Below the pieces are notes generated by a model that was not told the DNA's origin, did not search any database, and saw nothing but the letters and a program-made list of their open reading frames with translations. A stretch of 64,000 bases of DNA from Phyllobacterium phragmitis. GTDB lineage: Bacteria > Pseudomonadota > Alphaproteobacteria > Rhizobiales > Rhizobiaceae. The DNA lies in the NCBI RefSeq assembly GCF_002980495.1, contig NZ_PVBR01000003.1, forward strand, positions 124,001 to 188,000, written 5' to 3'. This document shows, one piece after another, positions 1 through 9,354 of the stretch (the first letter of the stretch is position 1; each line of letters starts with the position of its first letter). Both the position numbers and the translations under genes were made by a program.

Positions 1-2
1 GC

Positions 3-785
3 ATCACCCGTGCCAAGGCGCGTATCGGCTCGGGCGATTTGCCGTTCGAGACGCCCGGCCCCATCGAACGGGCCGAACGGCTCGCAGTGGTCAGCGCCAT
101 GGTCTATCTCATCTTCAACGAGGGTTATTCGGCAAGCGGCAATGAGGGCAAGGCGCGCTTCCCGCTTTGCGATGAGGCCATAAGGCTGGCCCGGTTGCTA
201 TTGCGCATCTTCCCGACCGAACCCGAGATCATGGGGCTGATGGCTTTGCTGCTGCTCCAGCATGCGCGTGCCGCAGCCCGCTTTGATAACGACGGTGCGA
301 TCGTTCTGCTTGAAAACCAGGATCGGAACCTCTGGAACAGGCAGATGATCGCCGAGGGTCTGGCGCTGATCGACAAGGCGATGCGGCACAGGCGTCCCGG
401 CCCTTACCAGATCCAGGCGGCAATCGCCGCGCTCCATGCCCGCGCAGCGCGCGCGGAAGACACCGACTGGGTTGAAATCGAACAGCTTTATTCGGCACTC
501 GAAACGCATACGCCCTCGCCCGTCATTACGCTCAACCGCGCTGTCGCAGTCGCCAAGACACGCGGACCGGCCGATGCGCTCGCCCTCATCGAGCCGCTGG
601 AGGAAAGGCTTTCCGGCTATTTCCACTATTTCGGCGTCAAGGGCGGACTGCTGATGAAACTCGGCCGTACGGAGGAAGCACGCCTTGCCTTCGACCGCGC
701 CATTTCGCTGGCCAATACGGCCGCCGAAGCCGCCCATATCCGCATGCATCTCGACCAGCTTGCGCAGGTCGACGCTTCCGCCTGA
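3..785 (+). CDS. ECF42-type RNA polymerase sigma factor, C-terminal part (5' end outside window)
   Basis: The frame is open from base 3 with no stop, so the gene starts before the window; the promoter-binding domains are not visible. What is seen is a C-terminal extension with FNEGYSAS near the visible start, then helical TPR-like repeats including TPSPVITLNRAVAVAK and a second repeat ending in RLAFDRAISLANTAAEAAHI. This is the typical tail of ECF42-group sigma factors, which carry a TPR domain instead of using a classical anti-sigma factor. In that group the gene commonly lies beside YCII/DGPF-domain protein genes, which would be upstream and out of view. Assignment rests on the tail only; the start codon cannot be chosen. 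Confidence 0.8.
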   Translation: MTRAKARIGSGDLPFETPGPIERAERLAVVSAMVYLIFNEGYSASGNEGKARFPLCDEAIRLARLLLRIFPTEPEIMGLMALLLLQHARAAARFDNDGAIVLLENQDRNLWNRQMIAEGLALIDKAMRHRRPGPYQIQAAIAALHARAARAEDTDWVEIEQLYSALETHTPSPVITLNRAVAVAKTRGPADALALIEPLEERLSGYFHYFGVKGGLLMKLGRTEEARLAFDRAISLANTAAEAAHIRMHLDQLAQVDASA

Positions 786-1006
786 ACAACTATCTGAGGG
801 CGGCAAGAGGCGATACACGGCCCGCGTCCGCCATTGGAGCGCTGCCGACTGCAAGGCGCATGAGGAGATGGGCTTTCACAAAGGTTGGGGCCCAGTGCGC
901 CGATCAGCTCACGGCGCTCGTTGCCAAACGCTGAACTGCTCCCACCAAAGATTCGACACAAACCGTTCCTAGCCTTGGTCCTTCAACAACAGTTGGAGTG
1001 ACTTTC

Positions 1007-1246
1007 ATGCACAGACTAGCCATCGTCGCCACGACGTCACTGCTCGCCCTCGGTAGCACGGCCCTTGCCGCTAACAGCCAATTCGGCAGCGTGAAAATAA
1101 AAGCCGATACCATTAAAGTCGATAGCAAGAATTTAACGCATGCCTCCGGCAATGTGGTCGTTCTCAGCGGCAAAGCGACGATCAAGATGGACAAGGCTTC
1201 CATTTCCAAGAAGGATGGCAAGATCGTCATCGAAGCGGAGCACTGA
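1007..1246 (+). CDS. small secreted protein with LptA/OstA-like repeat
   Basis: 79 residues. I chose the ATG at 1007, with GGAG at 995-998 eight bases upstream, over the in-frame GTG at 998. Residues 1-21 form a Sec signal peptide ending in ALA. The mature part has one beta-strand repeat (ADTIKVDSKNLTHASGNVVV followed by GKATIKMDKA) that resembles a single repeat of the periplasmic LptA/OstA fold. Full LptA proteins are two to three times longer, so this is at most an LptA-like mini-protein, probably periplasmic. It stands alone, and a hairpin overlaps its stop codon. No function is claimed. Confidence 0.7.
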   Translation: MHRLAIVATTSLLALGSTALAANSQFGSVKIKADTIKVDSKNLTHASGNVVVLSGKATIKMDKASISKKDGKIVIEAEH

Positions 1247-1269
1247 AAACCGCTCCTTCTGCGGTTTTC
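1245..1269 (+). terminator. Hairpin terminator of the small secreted protein gene
   Basis: Perfect 9-bp stem GAAAACCGC (1245-1253) / GCGGTTTTC (1261-1269) with a 7-base loop. It starts inside the stop codon of the preceding gene. The A-run and T-run lie in the stem itself, so it could act in both directions. Confidence 0.6.
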
Positions 1270-1403
1270 GATCTCGGAGCCCGCTGATTTCATCTTTATT
1301 TTTTGAGAATTTCCTGCGTTTTGGCACGGTTTGCACCCGTATTTGATGCGCAATTCGTGCCAAATCCTCTTGATCGTGGTAGATGAACTTATCATCACCG
1401 CCC

Positions 1404-1540
1404 TCAGATGCCGATCGCTTCCATGACCCGCTGCTCATCATTGGCAGATCGTAAAGCCGGTTTCCGGTCGCCGCACGGATCGCATTGCCGACAGCGGCGA
1501 CAGATGTGCTGTCGCGCCGGAGGCACCAATCCGGCGGAAA
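1404..1540 (-). pseudogene. Remnant of a molybdenum hydroxylase (xanthine dehydrogenase-type) large subunit C-terminus
   Basis: On the minus strand the codons at about 1447-1515 read SVAAVGNAIRAATGNRLYDLP, which matches the conserved end of molybdopterin-binding subunits of the xanthine dehydrogenase/isoquinoline oxidoreductase family. Directly after this the frame that continues the family pattern shifts: the other frame reads NDEQRVMEAIGI and stops at 1404, like the usual ERVLEAI-type ending. The upstream sequence does not continue the homology. So only about 35 C-terminal residues survive, with a frameshift. The rest of 1270-1934 holds no gene I can support; it is partly AT-rich near 1790-1870 and probably contains the promoter of the next operon. 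Confidence 0.5.
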
Positions 1541-1934
1541 GGCAATGCCCTTTTTGACCGATCCCATTCGCATCGTTTGCGCTGACGGCGCCTCCCAAGT
1601 GGTGATGGGCCACTTGATGGTCAACGCCAGGGATCTTGCCATTCGCCCCCTCTTGGGTGAAACATTTCACGATAATATGGATTGCGTATCGCAGGCGTTT
1701 TGGACGCTGGCGGACACACGAATTTTCCCGGAAAAGACAGCAATCTATGCGTGAAAAAAGGGCAAAACACACCACAACCTGAAGGGAAATCTGCGAGAAA
1801 AAGTCATCAAGGCTTTGATTTTACGGCGCATCCGTATAGTTTGCCGCAAAATTCGCCGCTCGCCCCCGGAATAAACGAAAATAAGCAGCGTGGCCCCGGG
1901 CGCATAAAAGAGCCAACCAGAGAAGGAACAGGAA

Positions 1935-3524
1935 ATGAGCAACTACACCAAATATCTTGCCAGCCATGTGACGTCAGGCGGCATGAGCCGCCGTGAGTTC
2001 ATGGGCCGCGCCATGGCCGCCGGACTGACACTGACGGCCGCAAGTCAGCTTTTCACGGAAAGCGCCGAGGCCCAGGAGCCGAAGCGCGGTGGCCATCTGA
2101 AACTCGGTCTTGAAGGCGGTGCAGCCACTGATTCGAAAGATCCGGCAAAATTCCTGTCGCAGTTCATGTTCGTCGTCGGTCGCTGCTGGGGCGACATGCT
2201 GGTCGAATCGGACCCGCTGACCGGCAAGCCGGTTCCCGCACTGGCGGAATCCTGGGAGCCGTCCGCCGACGCTGCGACCTGGACCTTCAACATCCGCAAG
2301 GGCGTGCAATTCCACGACGGCAAGGAACTCACCATCGACGATGTCGTCGCCACCTTGAAGCGCCATACCGACGAGAAATCGGAATCCGGCGCGCTCGGCG
2401 TGATGAAATCGATCAAGGAAATCAAGGCTGACGGCGGCAAGCTGGTGCTGACGCTGAGCGAGGGCAATGCCGACATGCCGTTGCTCTTGTCGGACTACCA
2501 CCTCGTCATCCAGCCGAATGGCGGTGTCGACGATCCCGGCGCATCGATCGGCACCGGCCCCTACAAGATGGCAAGCTTCGAACCGGGCGTCCGTGCCACG
2601 TTCGAAAAGAACCCCGACGACTGGCGTTCCGATCGCGGCTATGTCGATTCGATCGAAATCATCGGCATGAACGACGCGACCGCCCGTATCGCCGCGCTCT
2701 CGTCGGGCCAGGTGCACTACATCAACCGCGTCGGTCCGAAGACGGTCGACCTCCTGAAACGCGCACCGAATGTAGAAATATTCAATACGTCGGGCCGTGG
2801 TCATTACGTCTTCATCATGCACTGCAATACCGCGCCGTTCGACAATAACGACCTGCGGCTGGCGCTGAAATACGCCATGGACCGCGAGACGATGGTCCAG
2901 CGGATCCTCGGCGGCTATGGCAAGGTCGGCAACGACTTCCCGATCAATGAAACCTATGCCCTCTTCCCGGAAGGCATCGAGCAGCGCAGCTACGACCCCG
3001 ACAAAGCCGCCTTCCACTACAAGAAATCAGGCCATGACGATTCCGTGCTGCTGCGCACCTCGGAAGTCGCTTTTCCTGGCGCCGTCGATGCGGCGGTTCT
3101 CTACCAGGAAAGCTGCAAGAAGGCCGGCATCAACATCGAGGTCAAGCGCGAGCCGGGCGACGGCTACTGGAGCAATGTCTGGAATGCGCAGCCATTCTGC
3201 ACCTCCTACTGGGGCGGGCGGCCGACACAGGACCAGATGTATTCGACAGCCTATCTCTCGACCGCCGACTGGAACGACACGCGCTTCAAGCGTCCGGATT
3301 TCGACAAGCTGCTCTATGAAGCCCGTTCCGAACTCGATGAAGCCAAGCGAAAGGACATGTATCGCGAAATGGCGATGATGGTCCGCGACGAAGGCGGCCT
3401 TATCCTGCCGATGTTCAACGATTTCGTGAATGCGGCCAGCAAGAATGTAAAAGGCTACGTCCACGATATCGGCAACGACATGTCCAACGGTTATGTCGCT
3501 ACCCGCGTGTGGCTGGAAAGCTGA
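1935..3524 (+). CDS. ABC transporter substrate-binding protein, peptide/opine (SBP_bac_5) family, Tat-exported
   Basis: 529 residues, the normal length for DppA/OppA-type binding proteins. The N-terminus has a twin-arginine signal: SRREF at residues 18-22, then a hydrophobic stretch MAAGLTLTAA. The core shows the family pattern: AESWEPSADAATWTFNIRKGVQFHDG, then GTGPYKM, and NNDLRLALKYAMDRE. It binds a peptide-like ligand in the periplasm and delivers it to the permeases encoded next. The Shine-Dalgarno is AGAAGGAACAGGAA before ATG 1935. First gene of a five-gene set; a stem-loop follows it at 3550-3593. The ligand cannot be read from sequence; the linked CocE hydrolase suggests a peptide or acylated amino acid. 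Confidence 0.93.
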   Translation: MSNYTKYLASHVTSGGMSRREFMGRAMAAGLTLTAASQLFTESAEAQEPKRGGHLKLGLEGGAATDSKDPAKFLSQFMFVVGRCWGDMLVESDPLTGKPVPALAESWEPSADAATWTFNIRKGVQFHDGKELTIDDVVATLKRHTDEKSESGALGVMKSIKEIKADGGKLVLTLSEGNADMPLLLSDYHLVIQPNGGVDDPGASIGTGPYKMASFEPGVRATFEKNPDDWRSDRGYVDSIEIIGMNDATARIAALSSGQVHYINRVGPKTVDLLKRAPNVEIFNTSGRGHYVFIMHCNTAPFDNNDLRLALKYAMDRETMVQRILGGYGKVGNDFPINETYALFPEGIEQRSYDPDKAAFHYKKSGHDDSVLLRTSEVAFPGAVDAAVLYQESCKKAGINIEVKREPGDGYWSNVWNAQPFCTSYWGGRPTQDQMYSTAYLSTADWNDTRFKRPDFDKLLYEARSELDEAKRKDMYREMAMMVRDEGGLILPMFNDFVNAASKNVKGYVHDIGNDMSNGYVATRVWLES

Positions 3525-3549
3525 CGCCTGAAACCGGGTTCAACAGCCC

Positions 3550-3593
3550 GAGAACCCCGGAACAAGGATCGCAGGTTCATCCCTGCGGTTCTC
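3550..3593 (+). promoter_or_regulatory. Intercistronic stem-loop between binding protein and permease genes
   Basis: Outer stem GAGAACC (3550-3556)/GGTTCTC (3587-3593), inner stem CGCAGG (3570-3575)/CCTGCG (3582-3587). There is no T-run, so it is more likely an mRNA-stabilising element or weak attenuator than a full terminator. Confidence 0.4.
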
Positions 3594-3624
3594 CCGATCC
3601 GTTTCAGAGCGAGGCCTCTTGTCC

Positions 3625-4647
3625 ATGTCAGAATCCGTAGATACCGGCAGCCCGCCCGGCCAGAAAGAATCCGGTTTGCGCTATAAAGAGCGCTTTCCAT
3701 TGCTGGCGCTCATCGTCGAGCGGCTTTTGCTGAGCGCCGCGCTGCTTCTTGCCGTTTCCGTCCTTATCTTCGGTGGTGTCGAGGCACTGCCCGGCGACTT
3801 CGCCGAGACCTATCTCGGCCAGTCCGCGACACCGCAGGCCGTCGCCAATATCCGCAGCGATCTCGGCCTCGACCGGCCTGTCGTCACCCGTTATTTCGAA
3901 TGGCTCGGCAATGCCGTGCAGGGCGATTTCGGCACTTCATGGGCGAGCCGCAATTCGGTGAGCGAACAGATCGGCAAGCGGCTTGGAAACTCGCTGTTCC
4001 TTGCCTTTTGCGCGGCCATCATATCGGTGCCGCTGGCGGTGGGGCTCGGCATGCTCGCCGTCCATTTCCGCAACCGCATTCCCGACAAGATCATCAATGT
4101 GGTCTCGCTTGCCGCGATTTCGCTTCCGGAATTCTTCATCGGCTATCTTCTCATCCTGTTTTTCGCCGTCAAATTCGGCGTGGCGACCTTTCCCGCCACC
4201 GTTTATGACAGCATGACCTTCGTCGAGCGTCTGAAGGCCGTCGCGCTGCCCGTCGCAACGCTCGTCCTCGTGGTGCTTGCCCATATGATGCGCATGACGC
4301 GCGCCGCAATCCTCAGCGTCATGTCCTCGGCCTATATGGAAACGGCGGAACTGAAAGGCCTCGGCGCTTTCCGCTCCATCGTCCGCCATGCCGCGCCCAA
4401 TGCGCTGGCGCCGATCATCAATGTCGTGGCGCTCAATCTCGCCTATCTCGTCGTCGGTGTCGTGGTGGTCGAAGTCGTCTTCGTCTATCCCGGCATGGGT
4501 CAATATATGGTCGATGCGGTGACCGTGCGCGACATGCCCGTGGTGCAGGCCTGCGGCCTCATCTTCGCCGCCGTCTATATCCTTTTGAACATGCTGGCGG
4601 ATATCCTCGCGATTATCGCCAACCCACGGCTGAGGCACCCGCGATGA
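3625..4647 (+). CDS. ABC transporter permease, DppB/OppB type
   Basis: 340 residues from ATG 3625, preferred over TTG 3619 because GAGG at 3611-3614 is correctly spaced from the ATG. Membrane segments are clear, for example LLLSAALLLAVSVLIF near the start and VVGVVVVEVVFVYPGMG near the end. The EAA-type cytoplasmic loop reads METAELKGLGAFRSIVRHAAPNAL, the contact site for the ATPase. It forms the inner-membrane channel with the next permease. An N-terminal cytoplasmic tail of about 25 residues precedes the first helix. Its stop codon overlaps the next start (ATGA at 4644-4647), showing translational coupling. Confidence 0.92.
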   Translation: MSESVDTGSPPGQKESGLRYKERFPLLALIVERLLLSAALLLAVSVLIFGGVEALPGDFAETYLGQSATPQAVANIRSDLGLDRPVVTRYFEWLGNAVQGDFGTSWASRNSVSEQIGKRLGNSLFLAFCAAIISVPLAVGLGMLAVHFRNRIPDKIINVVSLAAISLPEFFIGYLLILFFAVKFGVATFPATVYDSMTFVERLKAVALPVATLVLVVLAHMMRMTRAAILSVMSSAYMETAELKGLGAFRSIVRHAAPNALAPIINVVALNLAYLVVGVVVVEVVFVYPGMGQYMVDAVTVRDMPVVQACGLIFAAVYILLNMLADILAIIANPRLRHPR

Positions 4648-5471
4648 GATTGCGCGACATCCCCTTCACGGCCTGGATCGGCATTGCAGGCATTCTGCTT
4701 GCTTTCTTCTGCGCCATCTTCGCGCCCTGGATCGCCCCTCACGGCGAAACGGAGATCGTCGGCAATGTCTGGCAACCGCCCGATGGACAGTTCGTCTTCG
4801 GCACAGACAATCTCGGCCGCGATATCCTGTCCCGGCTGATCTATGGAGCAAGAACGACGCTGCTCGTGGCGCTTGCCGCCACCATCATTTCCTTCTCGCT
4901 CGGCGTCATACTGAGCTTTACCGCGGCCACGTCACGCGGGCTGATCGATCAGGTCCTGTCGCGCTTCAACGATCTGATGATGTCGATCCCGACGCTCATC
5001 TTCGCGCTGGTCGTGCTCGCCGTCCTGCCGCAGAACCTCATCGTCCTGATCCTCGTCATGGCCATTCTCGATTCCACCCGCGTCTACCGGCTCGGACGAG
5101 CGGTCGCGCTCGATGTCGCGGTCATGGAATTCGTCGAGGCGGCAAAGCTGCGCGGCGAAGGCCGGCTATGGATCATCTTTCGCGAGATCCTGCCCAACAC
5201 GCTGTCGCCGCTTCTGGCCGAATTCGGCTTGCGCTTCGCCTTTTCGATCCTGTTTCTCTCCACCCTCTCCTTTCTCGGGCTCGGTATCCAGCCGCCGGCC
5301 GCCGACTGGGGCGGCATGGTCAAGGATAACAAGGATGGGATCATCTTCGGCATATCCGCCGCGCTGGTGCCGGGGGCGGCCATCGCCATCCTGGCCATTT
5401 GCGTCAACATGGTGGTGGACTGGCTTATGAAACGGACATCCTCTCTGAAAGGGGGACGCGGCGATGCATGA
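4644..5471 (+). CDS. ABC transporter permease, DppC/OppC type
   Basis: 275 residues. Typical DppC features: FGTDNLGRDILSRLIYGARTTL after the first helix, and the EAA loop VEAAKLRGEGRLWIIFREILPNTLSPLL. The C-terminal SFLGLGIQPPAADWGGMV is the family signature ahead of the last helix. It pairs with the DppB-type permease in the inner membrane. The start overlaps the upstream stop by four bases, and its own end overlaps the ATPase start by eight bases. Confidence 0.92.
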   Translation: MRLRDIPFTAWIGIAGILLAFFCAIFAPWIAPHGETEIVGNVWQPPDGQFVFGTDNLGRDILSRLIYGARTTLLVALAATIISFSLGVILSFTAATSRGLIDQVLSRFNDLMMSIPTLIFALVVLAVLPQNLIVLILVMAILDSTRVYRLGRAVALDVAVMEFVEAAKLRGEGRLWIIFREILPNTLSPLLAEFGLRFAFSILFLSTLSFLGLGIQPPAADWGGMVKDNKDGIIFGISAALVPGAAIAILAICVNMVVDWLMKRTSSLKGGRGDA

Positions 5472-7098
5472 ACCTCTTCTTTCGGTCCGCAATCTCAAGA
5501 TCGAGGCGAAAATCTACCCGCAAGGTGAGCCCCCCCGCGACATCACCATTCTGGAGGACGTGTCCTTCGACCTTGAAAAAGGCAAGGTGCTTGGGCTCAT
5601 CGGCGAATCCGGCGCGGGAAAATCGACCGTTGGCCTGAGCACGCTCGGCTATGGACGCGGCGGCATCCGCATCACCGGCGGCGAGGTGCTGTTGAACGGC
5701 CAGGACATACTGAAGCTTGGAAAGAGCGGCCTGAGATCGCTGCGCGGCGCCAAGGTCTGCTATGTCGCGCAATCGGCAGCCGCCGCGTTCAATCCGGCGC
5801 ATCGCCTCGGCGATCAGGTGATCGAGGCGAGCGTCGAACATGGCATCATGAGCCGCGAGAAAGCCAGCGAACGGGCGATCTATCTCTTTCGCGTCCTCGG
5901 CCTCCCCAACCCAGAAAGCTTCGGCGAGCGCTATCCGCACCAGGTCTCGGGCGGCCAACTCCAGCGGGCGATGACCGCCATGGCGCTTTGCCCCAACCCC
6001 GAGCTGATCGTTTTCGACGAGCCCACCACGGCTCTCGACGTGACGACCCAGATCGACGTTCTGGCGGCCATCAAACATGCGATCGAGGAAACCGGTGTCG
6101 CCGCTCTCTACATCACCCATGATCTGGCCGTGGTCGCGCAGGTTGCCGACGACATCATGGTGCTGCGCAACGGCAAAACCGTCGAATACGGCACCGCCAG
6201 GCAGATCATCGAGGCACCGAAGGAGGACTATACCAAGGCGCTCGTCGGCGTGCGCGAGATGCAGCATGAAGAAGCCGTCGACCAGAGCGAACCGCTTTTG
6301 AGGCTCGATAATATCAGCGCCGCCTATTCGAATATCATCCAGGTGCTGTTCGACGTTTCGATGCATCTGCCCAAGGGACAGACGCTTGCCATCGTCGGCG
6401 AATCCGGTTCGGGGAAGTCGACGCTCGCCCGCGTCATTACCGGACTGCTTCCGCCCAGCGCGGGAAATGTCGTCTTCGACGGCGAGGTTCTGCCGAAGGC
6501 GCTGGCGCAGCGCACACGCGAACATCTGCGCCGTATCCAGATGATCTACCAGATCGCCGATACCGCCATGAACCCACGGCAGACCGTGCGCGATATCATC
6601 GGTCGCCCGCTGACCTTCTATTACGGCATGCACGGGCGCAAGAAGACCGAGCGCGTTGCCGAACTACTCGAACAGATCGAGATGGACCCGCAATACCTCG
6701 ACCGCTATCCCGCCGAACTCTCCGGCGGACAGAAGCAGCGTGTCGCCATCGCCCGCGCACTGGCGGCAAAGCCGGATCTCATCCTTTGCGACGAACCGAC
6801 CTCGGCGCTCGATCCCCTGGTCGCCGAGGGCATTCTCAAGCTGCTCATGCGGCTTCAGGCGGAAACCGAAGTCTCCTATGTCTTCATCACCCATGACATC
6901 GCCATCGTTCGCGCCATCGCGGATTCGGTCGCCGTCATGCATCGCGGCAAACTCGTCCGGTTCGGGCCGAGGCATGTCGCCCTCTCGCCTCCCTTCGACG
7001 ACTATACCGACCTGCTCCTGCAATCGGTTCCCGAAATGCGGATCGGCTGGCTCGAACAGGTATTGAAAACCCGCCGCATGGAAAGTGCCGGCAATTAG
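5464..7098 (+). CDS. Fused double ATPase of peptide-type ABC transporter (DppD-DppF fusion)
   Basis: 544 residues with two complete nucleotide-binding domains. First: Walker A GESGAGKST at residues 47-55, signature VSGGQ, Walker B LIVFDEP and an H-loop ITHD. Second, from about residue 275: Walker A GESGSGKST, signature LSGGQKQR, Walker B LILCDEP and again ITHD. In most peptide importers these are two genes, dppD and dppF; the fusion is common in rhizobia. It powers the DppB/DppC-type pair encoded just upstream, with which it overlaps by eight bases. The second domain lacks an obvious oligopeptide C-terminal cysteine motif. Confidence 0.93.
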   Translation: MHEPLLSVRNLKIEAKIYPQGEPPRDITILEDVSFDLEKGKVLGLIGESGAGKSTVGLSTLGYGRGGIRITGGEVLLNGQDILKLGKSGLRSLRGAKVCYVAQSAAAAFNPAHRLGDQVIEASVEHGIMSREKASERAIYLFRVLGLPNPESFGERYPHQVSGGQLQRAMTAMALCPNPELIVFDEPTTALDVTTQIDVLAAIKHAIEETGVAALYITHDLAVVAQVADDIMVLRNGKTVEYGTARQIIEAPKEDYTKALVGVREMQHEEAVDQSEPLLRLDNISAAYSNIIQVLFDVSMHLPKGQTLAIVGESGSGKSTLARVITGLLPPSAGNVVFDGEVLPKALAQRTREHLRRIQMIYQIADTAMNPRQTVRDIIGRPLTFYYGMHGRKKTERVAELLEQIEMDPQYLDRYPAELSGGQKQRVAIARALAAKPDLILCDEPTSALDPLVAEGILKLLMRLQAETEVSYVFITHDIAIVRAIADSVAVMHRGKLVRFGPRHVALSPPFDDYTDLLLQSVPEMRIGWLEQVLKTRRMESAGN

Positions 7099-7165
7099 AG
7101 CGCGGCTCTTTCCCAGAACGTGCCTGAAACGGCATGCCCCTCCCCTATCTTCAGGACAAACAACC

Positions 7166-9163
7166 ATGGCGACACACCCATTCACCGTGATTGAAAACGA
7201 GTGGATCACCCTTGCCGACGGAACGAGACTTGCCGCCCGGATATGGATGCCCGAAGGCGCGGCGGCCGATCCGGTGCCCGCCGTACTGGAATATCTTCCC
7301 TATCGCAAACGTGACGGCACGTCTCCGCGCGATGAATCCACCTATCCCGTATTTGCCGCCGCCGGCATTGCCGGCGTTCGCGTCGATATTCGCGGCTCAG
7401 GCGAATCCGACGGCGTGATCGATGGCGAATATACGCCGCGCGAACTCGATGACGCCTGCCAGGTGATCGCCTGGATCGCCGCGCAGAAATGGTCGAACGG
7501 CTCCGTCGGAATGATGGGGATTTCCTGGGGCGGCTTCAATTGCCTGCAACTGGCGGCCCTGCGTCCGCCAGCGCTGAAGGCGGTCATTTCCATCGCCTCC
7601 TCCGTCGATCGCTATAATGACGACATCCATTACAAGAACGGCTGCCAGCTTTCCACGCAGTTGTCCTGGGCCGCGACGATGCTTGCATATCAGTCACGTC
7701 CGGCCGATCCGGCCCTTGTCGGCGAGGCCTGGCGCGAGCAATGGCTTGAGCGCCTCGAAGGCGAGCCCTTCTTCATGGAGGAGTGGCTGTCGCACCAGCG
7801 CCGCGACGCATTCTGGCAGCACGGGTCGATATGCGAGGATTTCTCCGCCGTTCAGATTCCGGCGTTGGTCATCGCCGGATGGGCCGACGGGTATCGCAAT
7901 ACGCCGCTGATGGCGGCAGAAGGTCTCGGCAGCCAGGCCAAAGTCATCCTGGGGCCATGGGTGCATAAATATCCGCACTTCGCCTGGCCGAAACCGCGCG
8001 CCGATTTCCACGGCGAAGCGATCCGCTGGTGGAACCGCTGGCTGCGCGGTGATGAGAACGGCGCAGAAGATCTGCCGCAGGTGCGCGCCTATATTCTCGA
8101 CGGGCCGCGCCCGGCGCTTCGACGGGACTTCGATCCGGGACGCTGGATCGCCAAGCCGGAATGGCACAAACCGGAGATGGAGGAACTCCACGTCTCGGTG
8201 GCAGGCATTCTTGATTTCGGTCCGCGGCGGGAAGGAGACGCGCGCGACGTTTTTCTCAAGTCACCGCTCGATCTGGGAACGACATCAGGCGAATACTTCA
8301 CCTTGAAGCCGGACGCCGAAATGGCGGGAGACCAGCGTGCCGACGATGCGCAATCCCTCGTCTTCGAAACCGAACCGCTGGCGCAGGCGCGCGATTATCT
8401 CGGCCGTCCCGTCCTCACGCTGGAAATTTCCTGTGACGGGGACTGGGCCAATCTTGCCGCGCGGCTCGTGGATATCCATCCCGATGGTACCGCAACCCGT
8501 GTCAGCTTTGGTGTGCTGAACCTTGCCCATCGCGACGGCAATGCCCAACCCAAGAAGATGCAAAAGGGCCAGAAAATCACGATCAAGCTGCTCCTCGATG
8601 CCTGTGGCTACCGGTTCGAGAAGGGCCATCGCATCCGCCTGGCGCTTTCCACCGCCTATTGGCCGATGATCCTTCCCTCCCCGGCCGATCCTGGCCTGAC
8701 GATCGATGGGGCAAGCCTTCAGCTCGATCTGCCGAAGCTTGGTGCGCATCGAGACCTCCACATGCCCGAGCCGGAGAATCCCGATCCGCTGCCAAGATAT
8801 ATCGACCATGAACCCGCCGGAACCCGCCGTTCGGTCGAACGCGATCTGGTCGCCGGGAAGACGCATTACCGCATCCATGAAGACACCGGGCTGTCGGAGC
8901 ATCCGCAAACCGGGCTTGCCACGCGCCAGATCCGCGACGAGGACTGGGCGATCGCGCCCGAGGATCCGCATTCCATGACCGGCCGATCGACCTGGACTTG
9001 CGAAATGAAGCGCGGCGACTGGTCGGTGCGCACGATATGCAGCGCCCACCTTGCCTGCACGAAGGACCATTGGCTGGTGAGCGCCCATGTGAAGGCCTAT
9101 GAGGGCGGAGCGCTGGTTTTCGAAAAGGAATATGAGAAGAAGGTCGCGCGCGATTTCATGTGA
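7166..9163 (+). CDS. CocE/NonD family hydrolase (X-Pro dipeptidyl-peptidase-like acyl hydrolase)
   Basis: 665 residues from ATG 7166, with AGGA at 7153-7156; a longer frame back to 7085 overlaps the ATPase gene and has no good ribosome site. The alpha/beta-hydrolase core has the nucleophile elbow GISWGG with Ser120, the acid region AGWADGYRN, and the histidine region GPWVHKYPH. A jelly-roll C-terminal domain follows (from about residue 340), as in CocE and glutaryl-7-ACA acylase relatives. No signal peptide, so it is cytoplasmic and probably cleaves the ligand brought in by the transporter. The substrate (peptide, ester or amide) is unknown. It closes the operon after a 67-base gap. Confidence 0.88.
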   Translation: MATHPFTVIENEWITLADGTRLAARIWMPEGAAADPVPAVLEYLPYRKRDGTSPRDESTYPVFAAAGIAGVRVDIRGSGESDGVIDGEYTPRELDDACQVIAWIAAQKWSNGSVGMMGISWGGFNCLQLAALRPPALKAVISIASSVDRYNDDIHYKNGCQLSTQLSWAATMLAYQSRPADPALVGEAWREQWLERLEGEPFFMEEWLSHQRRDAFWQHGSICEDFSAVQIPALVIAGWADGYRNTPLMAAEGLGSQAKVILGPWVHKYPHFAWPKPRADFHGEAIRWWNRWLRGDENGAEDLPQVRAYILDGPRPALRRDFDPGRWIAKPEWHKPEMEELHVSVAGILDFGPRREGDARDVFLKSPLDLGTTSGEYFTLKPDAEMAGDQRADDAQSLVFETEPLAQARDYLGRPVLTLEISCDGDWANLAARLVDIHPDGTATRVSFGVLNLAHRDGNAQPKKMQKGQKITIKLLLDACGYRFEKGHRIRLALSTAYWPMILPSPADPGLTIDGASLQLDLPKLGAHRDLHMPEPENPDPLPRYIDHEPAGTRRSVERDLVAGKTHYRIHEDTGLSEHPQTGLATRQIRDEDWAIAPEDPHSMTGRSTWTCEMKRGDWSVRTICSAHLACTKDHWLVSAHVKAYEGGALVFEKEYEKKVARDFM

Positions 9164-9354
9164 AGGATCAGGATCCGTTCATTGTGCCTTATGCGGATCG
9201 CTTCGCCTGCCTTCCCGCCTTATGATGCCTTTTTGCCGCCTCCTCACATTTGCGGCGGAACGCCTCGACTTCCGACGAGGGCAGGTGCTCGATGCCTATG
9301 AAGCTGTTGCAACATCCCGTTGACCGCCCCTTCACAAAACCTGTTCCCTGGATA

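Noticed and set aside
1485-1754. Small plus-strand frame of 89 codons
   Set aside because: It lies opposite the molybdenum hydroxylase remnant, lacks a ribosome site and has no family-like pattern.
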